Origin: Malaya genurostris
Taxonomy: Eukaryota > Arthropoda > Insecta > Diptera > Culicidae
NCBI RefSeq assembly: GCF_030247185.1
Contig: NC_080571.1
Location: 344,255,879 to 344,319,878, forward strand
Reading direction: 5' to 3'
DNA length: 64,000 bases
Within the stretch, counting starts at the first letter, position 1. Each line of letters opens with the position of its first letter. The notes under the pieces are model-generated. The model had not been told where the DNA came from. It saw nothing but the letters and a program-made list of their open reading frames with translations, and searched no databases. A program made the translations under genes and the position numbers. This document shows, piece after piece, positions 11,574 through 18,122 of the stretch.

Positions 11574-11824
11574 TGAGAGATGCGTATTGGAACCCTTTCC
11601 CAGCAGAATGGTTACCAGCTGGCGCTAGAGTTAATGAAAATCTGTTAGGATGGCTACCTTTAGAGCAATGTCATCGTACTGCCCTACAGAAGTTACAACA
11701 ATGGCGCCCAACAAAACGAACCATTTTAATCTGTGGTTTATGCATATTTAATAGTTTGTTTAGTGTTTGTTTTTGGATTTTAAAGAAAATAGAGTTTTGG
11801 CACGATCCAAGAGTATTGCATTAG
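2..11824 (+). CDS. Giant repetitive ORF, 5'-incomplete: ~18 x 212-residue repeat plus unique C-terminal tail; unrecognised, possibly virus-capsid-derived
   Basis: The frame is open from base 2 to the TAG at 11822-11824 and has no in-frame stop upstream of the first full unit, so its true start is left of the window. The GTG at 125 is an internal valine codon, not a start. Each 212-residue unit begins TEREDKYR, has a strongly basic nuclear-localisation-like stretch (DKKRPPRKRREAP), a Ser-rich segment, a Cys pair (QKCEPRLQQMC), an amphipathic stretch and a conserved-looking end (YEAYWSPHVTKQYILSTIEY). After the last unit an unrelated 83-residue tail (RDAYWNPFPAEWLPAG...) contains a ~20-residue hydrophobic segment. 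I do not recognise the family. The capsid of a toti-like insect RNA virus is a guess from residue style and from the neighbouring viral fragments. Absence of stops in near-identical copies is weak evidence for selection. Confidence 0.6.
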   Translation, partial: DAESGTFGVPTAANHNVYEAYWSPHVTKQYILSIIEYNRGVVTEREDKYRVAIDKKRPPRKRREAPLIQVSTSETKPIDEDIFTGDCKGATAKRKTIGHNLEFSSFSDVLSSSYNTTQKCEPRLQQMCPFPLYQHAMVEILNARILSVQRNEQRNPALTGMQDALEAIRAKDLLIPKPIFDYINSVGQSITPTGDKVWFNYPDQAMPQGPIEDAESGTFGVPTAANHNVYEAYWSPHVTKQYILSTIEYNRGVVTEREDNYRVAIDKKRPPRKRREAPLIQVSTSETKPIDEDIFTGDCKGATSKRKTIGHNLEFSSFSDVLSSSYNTTQKCEPRLQQMCPFPLYQHAMVEILNARILSVQRNEQRNPALTGMQDALEAIRAKDLLIPKPIFDYINSVGQSITPTGDKVWFNYPDQAMPQGPIEDAESGTFGVPTAANHNVYEAYWSPHVTKQYILSTIEYNRGVVTEREDKYRVAIDKKRPPRKRREAPLIQVSTSETKPIDEDIFTGDCKGATVKRKTIGHNLEFSSFSDVLSSSHNTAQKCEPRLQQMCPFPLYQHAMVEILNARILSVQRNEQRNPALTGMQDALEAIRAKDLLIPKPIFDYINSVGQSITPTGDKVWFNYPDQAMPQGPIEDAESGTFGVPTAANHNVYEAYWSPHVTKQYILSTIEYNRGVVTEREDKYRVAIDKKRPPRKRREAPLIQVSTSETKPIDEDIFTGDCKGATAKRKTIGHNLEFSSFSDVLSSSYNTTQKCEPRLQQMCPFPLYQHAMVEILNARILSVQRNEQRNPALTGMQDALEAIRANDLLIPKPIFDYINSVGQSITPTGDKVWFNYPDQAMPQGPIEDAESGTFGVPTAANHNVYEAYWSPHVTKQYILSTIEYNRGVVTEREDNYRVAIDKKRPPRKRREAPLIQVSTSETKPIDEDIFTGDCKGATAKRKTIGHNLEFSSFSDVLSSSHNTAQKCEPRLQQMCPFPLYQHAMVEILNARILSVQRNEQRNPALTGMQDALEAIRAKDLLIPKPIFDYINSVGQSITPTGDKVWFNYPDQAMPQGPIEDAESGTFGVPTAANHNVYEAYWSPHVTKQYILSTIEYNRGVVTEREDKYRVAIDKKRPPRKRREAPLIQVSTSETKPIDEDIFTGDCKGATVKRKTIGHNLEFSSFSDVLSSSHNTAQKCEPRLQQMCPFPLYQHAMVEILNARILSVQRNEQRNPALTGMQDALEAIRAKDLLIPKPIFDYINSVGQSITPTGDKVWFNYPDQAMPQGPIEDAESGTFGVPTAANHNVYEAYWSPHVTKQYILSTIEYNRGVVTEREDNYRVAIDKKRPPRKRREAPLIQVSTSETKPIDEDIFTGDCKGATAKRKTIGHNLEFSSFSDVLSSSYNTTQKCEPRLQQMCPFPLYQHAMVEILNARILSVQRNEQRNPALTGMQDALEAIRAKDLLIPKPIFDYINSVGQSITPTGDKVWFNYPDQAMPQGPIEDAESGTFGVPTAANHNVYEAYWSPHVTKQYILSTIEYNRGVVTEREDNYRVAIDKKRPPRKRREAPLIQVSTSETKPIDEDIFTGDCKGATAKRKTIGHNLEFSSFSDVLSSSHNTAQKCEPRLQQMCPFPLYQHAMVEILNARILSVQRNEQRNPALTGMQDALEAIRAKDLLIPKPIFDYINSVGQSITPTGDKVWFNYPDQAMPQGPIEDAESGTFGVPTAANHNVYEAYWSPHVTKQYILSTIEYNRGVVTEREDKYRVAIDKKRPPRKRREAPLIQVSTSETKPIDEDIFTGDCKGATVKRKTIGHNLEFSSFSDVLSSSHNTAQKCEPRLQQMCPFPLYQHAMVEILNARILSVQRNEQRNPALTGMQDALEAIRAKDLLIPKPIFDYINSVGQSITPTGDKVWFNYPDQAMPQGPIKDAESGTFGVPTAANHNVYEAYWSPHVTKQYILSTIEYNRGVVTEREDKYRVAIDKKRPPRKRREAPLIQVSTSETKPIDEDIFTGDCKGATVKRKTIGHNLEFSSFSDVLSSSHNTAQKCEPRLQQMCPFPLYQHAMVEILNARILSVQRNEQRNPALTGMQDALEAIRAKDLLIPKPIFDYINSVGQSITPTGDKVWFNYPDQAMPQGPIEDAESGTFGVPTAANHNVYEAYWSPHVTKQYILSTIEYNRGVVTEREDNYRVAIDKKRPPRKRREAPLIQVSTSETKPIDEDIFTGDCKGATAKRKTIGHNLEFSSFSDVLSSSYNTTQKCEPRLQQMCPFPLYQHAMVEILNARILSVQRNEQRNPALTGMQDALEAIRAKDLLIPKPIFDYINSVGQSITPTGDKVWFNYPDQAMPQGPIEDAESGTFGVPTAANHNVYEAYWSPHVTKQYILSTIEYNRGVVTEREDNYRVAIDKKRPPRKRREAPLIQVSTSETKPIDEDIFTGDCKGATAKRKTIGHNLEFSSFSDVLSSSHNTAQKCEPRLQQMCPFPLYQHAMVEILNARILSVQRNEQRNPALTGMQDALEAIRAKDLLIPKPIFDYINSVGQSITPTGDKVWFNYPDQAMPQGPIEDAESGTFGVPTAANHNVYEAYWSPHVTKQYILSTIEYNRGVVTEREDNYRVAIDKKRPPRKRREAPLIQVSTSETKPIDEDIFTGDCKGATAKRKTIGHNLEFSSFSDVLSSSYNTTQKCEPRLQQMCPFPLYQHAMVEILNARILSVQRNEQRNPALTGMQDALEAIRAKDLLIPKPIFDYINSVGQSITPTGDKVWFNYPDQAMPQGPIEDAESGTFGVPTAANHNVYEAYWSPHVTKQYILSTIEYNRGVVTEREDNYRVAIDKKRPPRKRREAPLIQVSTSETKPIDEDIFTGDCKGATAKRKTIGHNLEFSSFSDVLSSSHNTAQKCEPRLQQMCPFPLYQHAMVEILNARILSVQRNEQRNPALTGMQDALEAIRAKDLLIPKPIFDYINSVGQSITPTGDKVWFNYPDQAMPQGPIEDAESGTFGVPTAANHNVYEAYWSPHVTKQYILSTIEYNRGVVTEREDKYRVAIDKKRPPRKRREAPLIQVSTSETKPIDEDIFTGDCKGATVKRKTIGHNLEFSSFSDVLSSSHNTAQKCEPRLQQMCPFPLYQHAMVEILNARILSVQRNEQRNPALTGMQDALEAIRAKDLLIPKPIFDYINSVGQSITPTGDKVWFNYPDQAMPQGPIEDAESGTFGVPTAANHNVYEAYWSPHVTKQYILSTIEYNRGVVTEREDKYRVAIDKKRPPRKRREAPLIQVSTSETKPIDEDIFTGDCKGATVKRKTIGHNLEFSSFSDVLSSSHNTAQKCEPRLQQMCPFPLYQHAMVEILNARILSVQRNEQRNPALTGMQDALEAIRAKDLLIPKPIFDYINSVGQSITPTGDKVWFNYPDQAMPQGPIEDAESGTFGVPTAANHNVYEAYWSPHVTKQYILSTIEYNRGVVTEREDKYRVAIDKKRPPRKRREAPLIQVSTSETKPIDEDIFTGDCKGATVKRKTIGHNLEFSSFSDVLSSSHNTAQKCEPRLQQMCPFPLYQHAMVEILNARILSVQRNEQRNPALTGMQDALEAIRAKDLLIPKPIFDYINSVGQSITPTGDKVWFNYPDQAMPQGPIEDAESGTFGVPTAANHNVYEAYWSPHVTKQYILSTIEYNRGVVTEREDKYRVAIDKKRPPRKRREAPLIQVSTSETKPIDEDIFTGDCKGATVKRKTIGHNLEFSSFSDVLSSSHNTAQKCEPRLQQMCPFPLYQHAMVEILNARILSVQRNEQRNPALTGMQDALEAIRAKDLLIPKPIFDYINSVGQSITPTGDKVWFNYPDQAMPQGPIEDAESGTFGVPTAANHNVYEAYWSPHVTKQYILSTIEYNRGVVRDAYWNPFPAEWLPAGARVNENLLGWLPLEQCHRTALQKLQQWRPTKRTILICGLCIFNSLFSVCFWILKKIEFWHDPRVLH

Positions 11825-11885
11825 GTTGCTGATTTTGCAACTCAATTGCTTTTGTTTAGTTGGCTAATCATAGACCTTAAGGATC

Positions 11886-12283
11886 ATGGATCCATCAAGC
11901 CTGACAGAAGAAGAGATTTGGTATGAATTGGCGTTGCGCCACGTGAATAATCTCGGCGTACTTCCTCGCAGAGCAAGATCCGTTCGCTTACGGGCGCTCA
12001 TGCAAGAGGATGAAATTAAAGGAACCATTTATAAAAGTTCCGCTCATGTAAGCAACAAAAGTTGCCAACCACGAAAATAAAACACGCCAAACGGTGGCTG
12101 ACACGCCACGGTGTTATTTTGCATCGGAAGTCCTCGTTCGGCGGTAATCATTTGGACAAGGAATTAAACAATTCAGCTATGCAGTCGGCGAGCAAGGAGC
12201 TGACGACGAGGAGCAATATGCTATTCACACACGTACTTCGGCAATGGCTCGAGGACCTAAATCAAAAATCGAAACCTCGCTAA
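11886..12283 (+). pseudogene. Retroelement gag-like remnant in two frames
   Basis: A short frame at 11886-12080 starts MDPSSLTEEEIWYELALR and has an Arg-rich SVRLRALMQED stretch, in the style of the N-terminal gag region of insect LTR retrotransposons. A second frame at 12062-12283 contains TRSNMLFTHVLRQWLEDL. It overlaps the first by a few codons in a different phase, which suggests a frameshifted continuation. No nucleocapsid zinc knuckle or protease is visible. It starts 62 bp after the stop of the 636-bp array ORF. Assignment rests on residue style only. Confidence 0.35.
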
Positions 12284-13237
12284 TCCTTGCACTTAAAAGG
12301 ACCAGCACTTCAGAATCTCTGACGAACACGGTCTAACCACACATTGTTTGATCTACCAACAATCATTGCGATAGGTCCTTATCTCAGGCTTAGGTCTTGA
12401 ACGAGATGATATTCTTTTGCATGGGGATCACTATGAAATCTCACAAAATCAACGCGATCGGGAGGCGCGGTAAATCCTCTTATCAGGGCTCATAGTGATT
12501 TAGGTCGCGGAAATGCTTCCTTTACTCAACGCGCATTTAAGATTAGCCCTCTAATCGTTCAAAGATTAGCCAACATTTAGTAGTAATTTTTGTTACATGT
12601 AAGATTTCTAGTTCTATTTGCATTCTAGAACTAGTATAGATCTAATGAGTGTCGAACCACAGGAGCGGCGAAGCACAGAAGATGGGACAAGAACTAGCGT
12701 AGAGACCTTTGCTCATTAGTGGGCGTTCAGATCACCTTTGGCAGAACTTGCTGCCGTTATGTTTGTTTGTTAGTTAATTAGCTTAAAGTTGAGCTCTTAG
12801 ATCTGGCGAGCTACAAGGCTTGCGTATATTAGTTATGATATAGTTATCACTATTTTGGGGTCTACCCAAGTCGGTAACGTTTGGATCTGTTCGTTTACCT
12901 ATTCTAAAGATGCTCGTTATTATCGGGGTGTCATTTTTCCTGCCTTCCGAGACAACGTTCCAATTGCCCGCTATAGATTGTTTTATTGTATATGTCCGCA
13001 AAACGATCGTCGAGTTTGTCTGCTATGATTTCCAGGAAGATTCTTAAATTACAGGTTCACGTCGGCCGTTTATGGTTCGCTCATGCTTCGTCGGCGTTAT
13101 GATCTACACTCAATGTACGTCATTATGAATAGTATATTCGGTTTTTGCTTACTTTTGCGATATCCACTCCTGGTCTTTTGCTTCCATTCTTTTGATTAAC
13201 TTAATTTCATTTAGTTTGAGCCCTTCGAATAGTAAAC
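12284..13237. other. Non-coding stretch, no supported gene
   Basis: No frame here resembles a known protein. The octamer ctaatgag at about 12643 has an inverted partner ctcattag near 12712, which may be chance or the edge of a decayed element. The stretch just before 13238 is the presumed upstream region of the small spliced gene. Confidence 0.4.
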
Positions 13238-13621
13238 ATGTTTCGCCAAACATTTGTAACGGGTACCTCAAGTGCAGCCGATAGCTGGTGCGAGAGCACC
13301 AGCGTGATCCAGGTAAGCAGAACTTCAATATTAAAATTTGATTTTTTTTTTTCGATTTTCGCCAATTATTGTTATATATTTTTTTTTCTGTTTTACTAGC
13401 TGGCGCACCTGCGCCGTTGGTTGGACTTCCATCCAGGCACCCCGGCGTCATCATTTGTCGCCAGTGTACCGTTTTTACACATGCTCTTTGGCCACTACCT
13501 CCTCGGAGGTACTGGCTGCAGCCGTGCAGAGCTGGTGGCCGAGGTGAAAGCGTGGGTGCGCCGCCGCTGGCGCCTTGCGTCGTTACCGGGCCCCACGACC
13601 GAGGAAGATCGATGCGGCTAA
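13238..13621 (+). CDS. Unknown small spliced gene, copy 1, 3'-truncated by the viral insertion
   Basis: An ATG at 13238 (context aaacATG) opens a 25-codon exon ending at 13312 with a canonical donor (CCAG/GTAAGC). An 88-bp intron (13313-13399, with a long T tract and ACTAG acceptor) follows. Exon 2 starts at 13400 in phase 0 (LAHLRRWLDFHPG) and reads through CSRAELVAEVKAWVRRRWR and LASLPGPTTEED before a stop at 13619. The coding part is GC-rich against AT-rich surroundings. A homologous C-terminal part lies at 25233-25520 and continues where this copy stops, so this copy is truncated just before the viral 5' end at 13652. The exon model is inferred from splice consensus and frame. The protein family is not recognised; a retroelement or viral gene is possible. 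Confidence 0.5.
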
Positions 13622-13648
13622 TTTTGGGAATTAGGGCTTGCATACTAC

Positions 13649-13925
13649 GACACACAAAGTCAGCCTCAAATATTTTGCAAAACTAAACTTTTATTTGAGC
13701 CATCATCTACGTGATCGTTCTAATCCAGTTACAGTTGGCTTACTTCTTAGGCATTTTAAGACAAAAATAAACGTTATAACCTTAAAATCAGTTTTAATTT
13801 TAATTTGGGAATACTTAATAGTCTGTGTAAGTTATTAAATAAGTCGCAAGTGTAATATAAATTGTCTAACATAGTTTGAGTATAAGCTTAATAAACCATT
13901 TAAACAACAAACAGATTAACACTGT
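13649..13925 (+). other. Phenuivirus-like S-segment 5' end / untranslated region (endogenous viral element 1)
   Basis: The sequence GACACACAAAGTCAGCCTC at 13649-13667 contains ACACAAAG (13652-13659), the conserved 5'-terminal octamer of phlebovirus-like (phenuivirus) RNAs. It is 274 nt upstream of the nucleoprotein ATG at 13926. The same 19-nt string recurs 271 nt upstream of the second nucleoprotein fragment (24591-24609), while the rest of the two leaders has diverged. I read 13652-13925 as viral untranslated sequence and the preceding few bases as the junction. Confidence 0.75.
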
Positions 13926-14524
13926 ATGTTCACCCCTGTTTATAGACCGATAGATTTATCTAAAATAACCCTAACAGTTCAAAGAAACCCTGCTAGAGCA
14001 ATGGCAAACAAATTCGAATCTATTGATGCTATTCGGGCAGAGATAAACTCAATTAGAGACCTTATTAATGAGCCGGGCTTCATAAATGAAATAAAACAAG
14101 CTCTCTCTGAATTTGAATATCAGGGCTTGAATGTGACAAGCCTAATGAATATATTATATGCCAGAGGTGCGGCTGCTGATAAACCAACTGGGGAAATTAG
14201 AAAGGATGTGCTGTCTATGATAATACTATTCCTAACCAGAGGCAATAACATTAGCAAAATGCTGCTCAGAACAAATGAGATAGGTAAGACTAGACTAACA
14301 CATTTAAAACAAGTTTACCAGTTAATGGATAATGTTGGAAAGGGAGGGAACAATGTCCTGACATTGTCAAGAGTTGCCGCCATATTTCCTATAGTGACAA
14401 TTCGCATGTTGAACTTGCAAAAGGTGCAGATACCAAGAGCTACGTCATTGTCAAGCACAGATTTTGGACAGATGAGTTTCCCAGGTCCATGCAGACAGTG
14501 ATTGCCGCAGCATTATTTCCTAAT
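13926..14524 (+). pseudogene. Endogenous phasivirus/phlebovirus-type nucleoprotein fragment 1, frameshifted and C-terminally truncated
   Basis: The frame from ATG 13926 has a 25-residue N-terminal extension before a second Met at 14001, then an acidic/basic helical region and two signatures of phlebovirus-type nucleoprotein: a LTRGNN element near residue 100 and LTLSRVAA near residue 140. These proteins encapsidate genomic RNA. A one-base frame change near 14478 puts the next family motif (Phe-Pro-Arg followed by Ser-Met) into another frame, and that frame stops at 14522-14524. The C-terminal quarter is missing and env-like sequence follows directly. It is therefore a non-functional fossil of the viral gene in sense orientation behind its own leader. 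It is closest in style to phasiviruses; the exact virus cannot be named without a search. Confidence 0.85.
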
Positions 14525-16431
14525 AATTGAAATTGGCGCTATCAAACTAAACCAAGGAATGACCTTGGTAACCGACGAAATAAAAATAGGTAATTCTCAT
14601 GGACGGAATAGAAACAAGACAATATATCTCGAAAATTTAACAGATGTCACACCGGAAAGCCTGATTAATTGGAAGCACAAGAATATTCCTGCACGGAACG
14701 ACCGAAATTAGCTCTGCGCCTAATTCGTATTACTGTTTTTGAATTAGTTGATTTTATCAACAAAATTTCCAAAATAACTATAAAATTAGTTAAAATTGAG
14801 AATTTACTTTGCTGAAAAAACTCTTATTTTTAGAGAATGTGTTTAGTTGGTGAATATCCTGGACACAAACCAGCAATATTTCAATCCAACACGAAATTCT
14901 CATTGACAACTAATTTTGTTATTAAAATCACAAAATTTGTTTCTATTTATCGATCACCATCATAACTGAAGGACAGCACAAAGAAAACAAATATGAAATT
15001 GGTTTTTTAACAAGTTTATTAGCCAAAAACTCATGAGAAGTGTCAAAGCAAAACAATCCATTAAAAAGCTAAAAAGGACAGTCTTATTGAAACTGCTTGC
15101 AAATTGTTTAGATGTTTTTCGCATGTGTTCGATATATCTTTATTTAAATTTCTAAACCGATATGTAAGATGTCGTTAACTGTTAGTGGAAATCGTATTTA
15201 TTCAGAATTTGTGCGCACTTGAAGCGATTGTGCGTAGTAATGTTTTTAGGCGGAACAGTGAAGTGAATTTCGAATGTTTCACTCTAATTGTGATGAAGTT
15301 TTTTTGTATCTTCAAACCTTCCGAGCTGCGCCGTCCGGTGTACTATTTGTATTCGGTTTTTGTTTTCCGAGTGCTCAAAGTTTTCAGTGAGAATGAAGAA
15401 AACAGTGATTTAGAAGAAAAAAAATTCAAAAAGATGTTTACGTTTCGTTTATGTCTTTTTGTCCAACACAACATCGTATTTATACCTGCCAATATGGAAA
15501 AGACAACCGCGTCTGAAATTTTTTCGGCAGTAGTGTGCCATCTAGTGGCTAGTAGTCATTACGGTGTTACCGTTTCGGTGACAGGGCGCCATATAGCTGC
15601 AGATTGCAGAAGCCAATTCAACCATATATGTTGGTTGAAAACAACATTTTATTTCTTTGATTCAACTAAAAAATTAGTTGAATGGAAATGAAATGTGCCT
15701 TAGCTAAGAAATGACAGCACGTTTAATTTGTGAATTCAACTAAAAAAAATAGTCATTTCAACAAATATTTTATTATTATTATTAAGGAAATGAGAATAAA
15801 AAATCTAAATTAGCAAAAGTAAGAATTTTTTAGTTGTCTCAAAAAATAACTAACTAAAATCAGCAAATCAACTAAATTTTTCGCGAAAATGCTGATTTCG
15901 GTCGTTCCGTGTGTAATAAATAAGGATAATAAGATTTTCACATTTATTGATAATAAACGCCTTTTTGACCTGGGTATTGACGTTAAAAGAATAATAGAAC
16001 ACCAAACAATATTAGAGAATGTAATATATGCGCCCCTGGAACAGCCGTGGATTACGATGAGTACAGTAATTATCATATGTGGTATAGTAACGACGATATG
16101 TGCGTTCTGTCACAAAGGAAAGTTTTCATGCTGTACTAAAACCAGAATAGTGCATAACGGCAAAAGTGGATCATCGAATGACATGACCCACACAAACAAG
16201 AGAAAATTAAAAGAAGAACAAACTCAAGAAACTATAAATATTCCTTGTATCACTAACACTAGAAGAAACACTGTCGGAACAATGGTAGCAGGTACGGTCA
16301 CAGCAGAAACACATGCACGCAAAATTGATGGTCAATCGAATAAAGACGCGAATATACTAGAAAAACCAGACACGCAACCCTCAAAACTGAAAACTAAAAA
16401 CAAAAGCACTCGACATATCGTAGTGATCTGA
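14525..16431 (+). pseudogene. Errantivirus-like env remnant, split by a TIR element
   Basis: Two coding pieces flank an insertion. The left piece (within 14502-14690) reads in the style of a retroviral-like Env ectodomain, with repeated N-x-T glycosylation sites (GNSHGRNRNKTIYLENLTD, then SLINWKHKN). The right piece (from about 15912 to 16431) has a short ectodomain part ending PLEQPWITMS, one hydrophobic membrane segment of about 20 residues (STVIIICGIVTTICAFC) and a basic ~105-residue tail. This layout matches the end of the Env pseudogene at 22159-22671, which also has one membrane helix and a similar tail. It abuts the viral nucleoprotein fragment on its left. Not functional. Confidence 0.5.
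14692..15911. mobile_element. TIR-bounded DNA transposon/MITE (about 1.2 kb) inside the env remnant
   Basis: The left end at 14692 reads CACGGAACGACCGAAATTAG. The reverse complement of the right end (15891-15911) reads CACGGAACGACCGAAATCAG, and a second stretch of terminal similarity (TTAGTTGATTT) follows inside both ends. These are inverted terminal repeats. An internal frame at 15185-15691 is not recognisable as a transposase, so the copy is non-autonomous or carries an unknown coding part. No clear target-site duplication was found. The frames on both sides (env) pick up TIR-derived residues at their ends, showing that the element is a later insertion. Confidence 0.65.
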
Positions 16432-17170
16432 ATATTCTTTATTTATTCTTATGGGCTGTCAGCATATGTACGAGAATGATTGAAGCAAAAGGTATAAAGG
16501 AATGACTGAACAAGGGAAGCGCATCCCAGAATGTTTGAAGAAGAATGTCTAAATAAGCTCCACGAAAAAAAAAATATCTATATATATGAGACAAATAACT
16601 AAAAGACAAATCCAAGTATATTTCTAGGTCTATTTAACAGCCTGAAACCCGGTCTCCGTTCGAAAGGAAGAAGGAGTCGCGGTCACAAGCAGATCATCAG
16701 TCTAGATGCATAAATGAAGGACGAAAAGACGAATATGAACGAGGTGAAAAATGAGGTAATATTCGGCGTGTAAAGAAAGTTGTTTTAAAAAGAAAAGAAA
16801 AAAGAAAAAAAAATTAAATATATAAAGAAATAAATAATTTAGGAACAACAATGCAACAATCTTCGCATGCCACCACTTTAAAGAAAAGATCTACTTTTAC
16901 AGGATGGGGGGGGAAGCTAACACTATATCGATTGCCGAAGAAAAAAACATCCGATACGACATACGAGCAATATAATCAGCCATGAGTCTTTAATTATTTA
17001 CGAAATTTGATTTGTGTTAAAACTCAGTGGAAATATATATATATATATAATCAGTCATGAGTCTACAATTATTTACGAAATCTGATTTTGTGTTAAAACT
17101 CAGTGGAAGTAATGCATTATTGAAATGATAACAATTGAGTGTTAGTTACAATTTATAGTTATGCGCATGC
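16432..17170. repeat. AT-rich spacer with a direct repeat of about 60 bp
   Basis: No gene is supported. A block starting tataatcag(c/t)catgagtct and ending aaaactcagtgg occurs at 16971-17030 and again at 17045-17106, separated by a short (TA) run. A third, partial version is at 25589-25630. These may be pieces of an LTR or of the duplicated block that follows. Confidence 0.5.
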
Positions 17171-17447
17171 AAATTTATTAAGAGATTAGCCCTAGAAGAA
17201 ATAAAAGCCCTGGCCAACGTGTGCGTCCAACGTATTCATCGCGGTCGTGCAAGAAGGAAGGATGTCGGTAGCATAGCAAAGCTACCTAAGAGAACGAGAG
17301 GGTGTGGTCGAATGCGGTGGCAAGTCGAAGACAAAGGGAACCGTGGACCCATCAAGATGTCGGAAATATGAACACAAGAGCCTGTAAACCGGAAGAAGGC
17401 GCAGATTCGGTATTGGGGATCATAGCAACGAATTGAAGTAAAACGCA
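17171..17447 (+). repeat. Duplicated block, copy 1 (partner 25646-25920)
   Basis: From the segment aaatttattaagagattag through gaagtaaaacgc this block is nearly identical to 25646-25920. Homology continues upstream over the aaaactcagtgg repeat. In copy 2 the block lies in an open frame (VCVQRIHRGRARRKDVGS... to KMSEI); here the same residues are present with frame damage. Function unknown. Both copies lie next to retroelement and viral fragments, which suggests a shared mobile-element or segmental-duplication origin. Confidence 0.8.
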
Positions 17448-17460
17448 GTCAACGCAGTTA

Positions 17461-17620
17461 AAGACGATGCGCGGGTGCACCACAAAAGTCCAATGTGCTA
17501 TCTCGTGTTTCACACGCAGTAAGACAAGAAGGAAGTAAACGCAGTCGACATCGTCGAGAATGATCTGCGCGGGGGTGCCACAACAATACAAGGTACTACC
17601 CCGTGTTTCACTCAGTGGGC
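17461..17620 (+). repeat. Degenerate direct repeat of about 90 bp
   Basis: A segment reading gatgcgcgggtgcaccacaa ... cgtgtttcacacgcagt (from 17465) is followed by gatctgcgcgggggtgccac ... cgtgtttcactcagt (from 17552). The two arms are clearly related but diverged. No coding function is seen. Confidence 0.5.
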
Positions 17621-17765
17621 ATCGTCAAAGCTCAACTGAGTGCCATAAACAAGCATAGGAAAAAATTCAATGATCATTGGGAAAGCGACCACGAAACCAG
17701 ACGAAACATTTTTGGAGATACGCTAGAAGCCTCAACTCATCGGGCAGAATAATGCAGTAGTTTCG

Positions 17766-18064
17766 ATGACACCTAAAACGCAAACGAAACAGCGATTAAT
17801 TCTTAAACTATGGCCAACAAACCGGAGGGTACTAACGGAGATGTTTGATTATGAAAACCCAGACGAGAAGAAGGAACTACTATGGAGGAAACGACACGGC
17901 ACCCAGAGTCCGAGACTAGCAACCGTTCGATCACTCCACCCCACAGAGGAGGTACAGACAAAAGCGACTACAAGGCGGCACTGGGACTGGAATGGAAGCA
18001 CACGCTACGGCATTGTAAGGTTAGGGAAGCTAACTTCATTAAATATTTAAATGGAACAAATTAA
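17766..18064 (+). pseudogene. Short unrecognised frames, probably retroelement remnant
   Basis: Two overlapping frames (17766-18050 and 17882-18064) are Lys/Arg/Thr-rich. The second ends LEWKHTLRHCKVREANFIKY. Neither matches a family I recognise. Position between env and LTR-like sequence suggests a decayed retroelement part. Low support. Confidence 0.2.
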
Positions 18065-18122
18065 TATGTAACAAATGAATATGTAAACAGAAAAAAAAGG
18101 AAATAAAAAATTATTAATCTTT

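Noticed and set aside
13149..13655. 168-residue minus-strand frame over the small spliced gene
   Set aside because: It is antisense to a plus-strand model with good splice sites and a conserved second copy; the minus frame is not conserved in that copy.
13926..14711. A functional, domesticated viral nucleoprotein
   Set aside because: Frameshift near 14478, loss of the C-terminal part and fusion to env-like DNA argue against function.
15185..15691. 168-residue frame inside the TIR element as a transposase
   Set aside because: No catalytic motif or DNA-binding signature is visible; kept only as an unknown internal frame.
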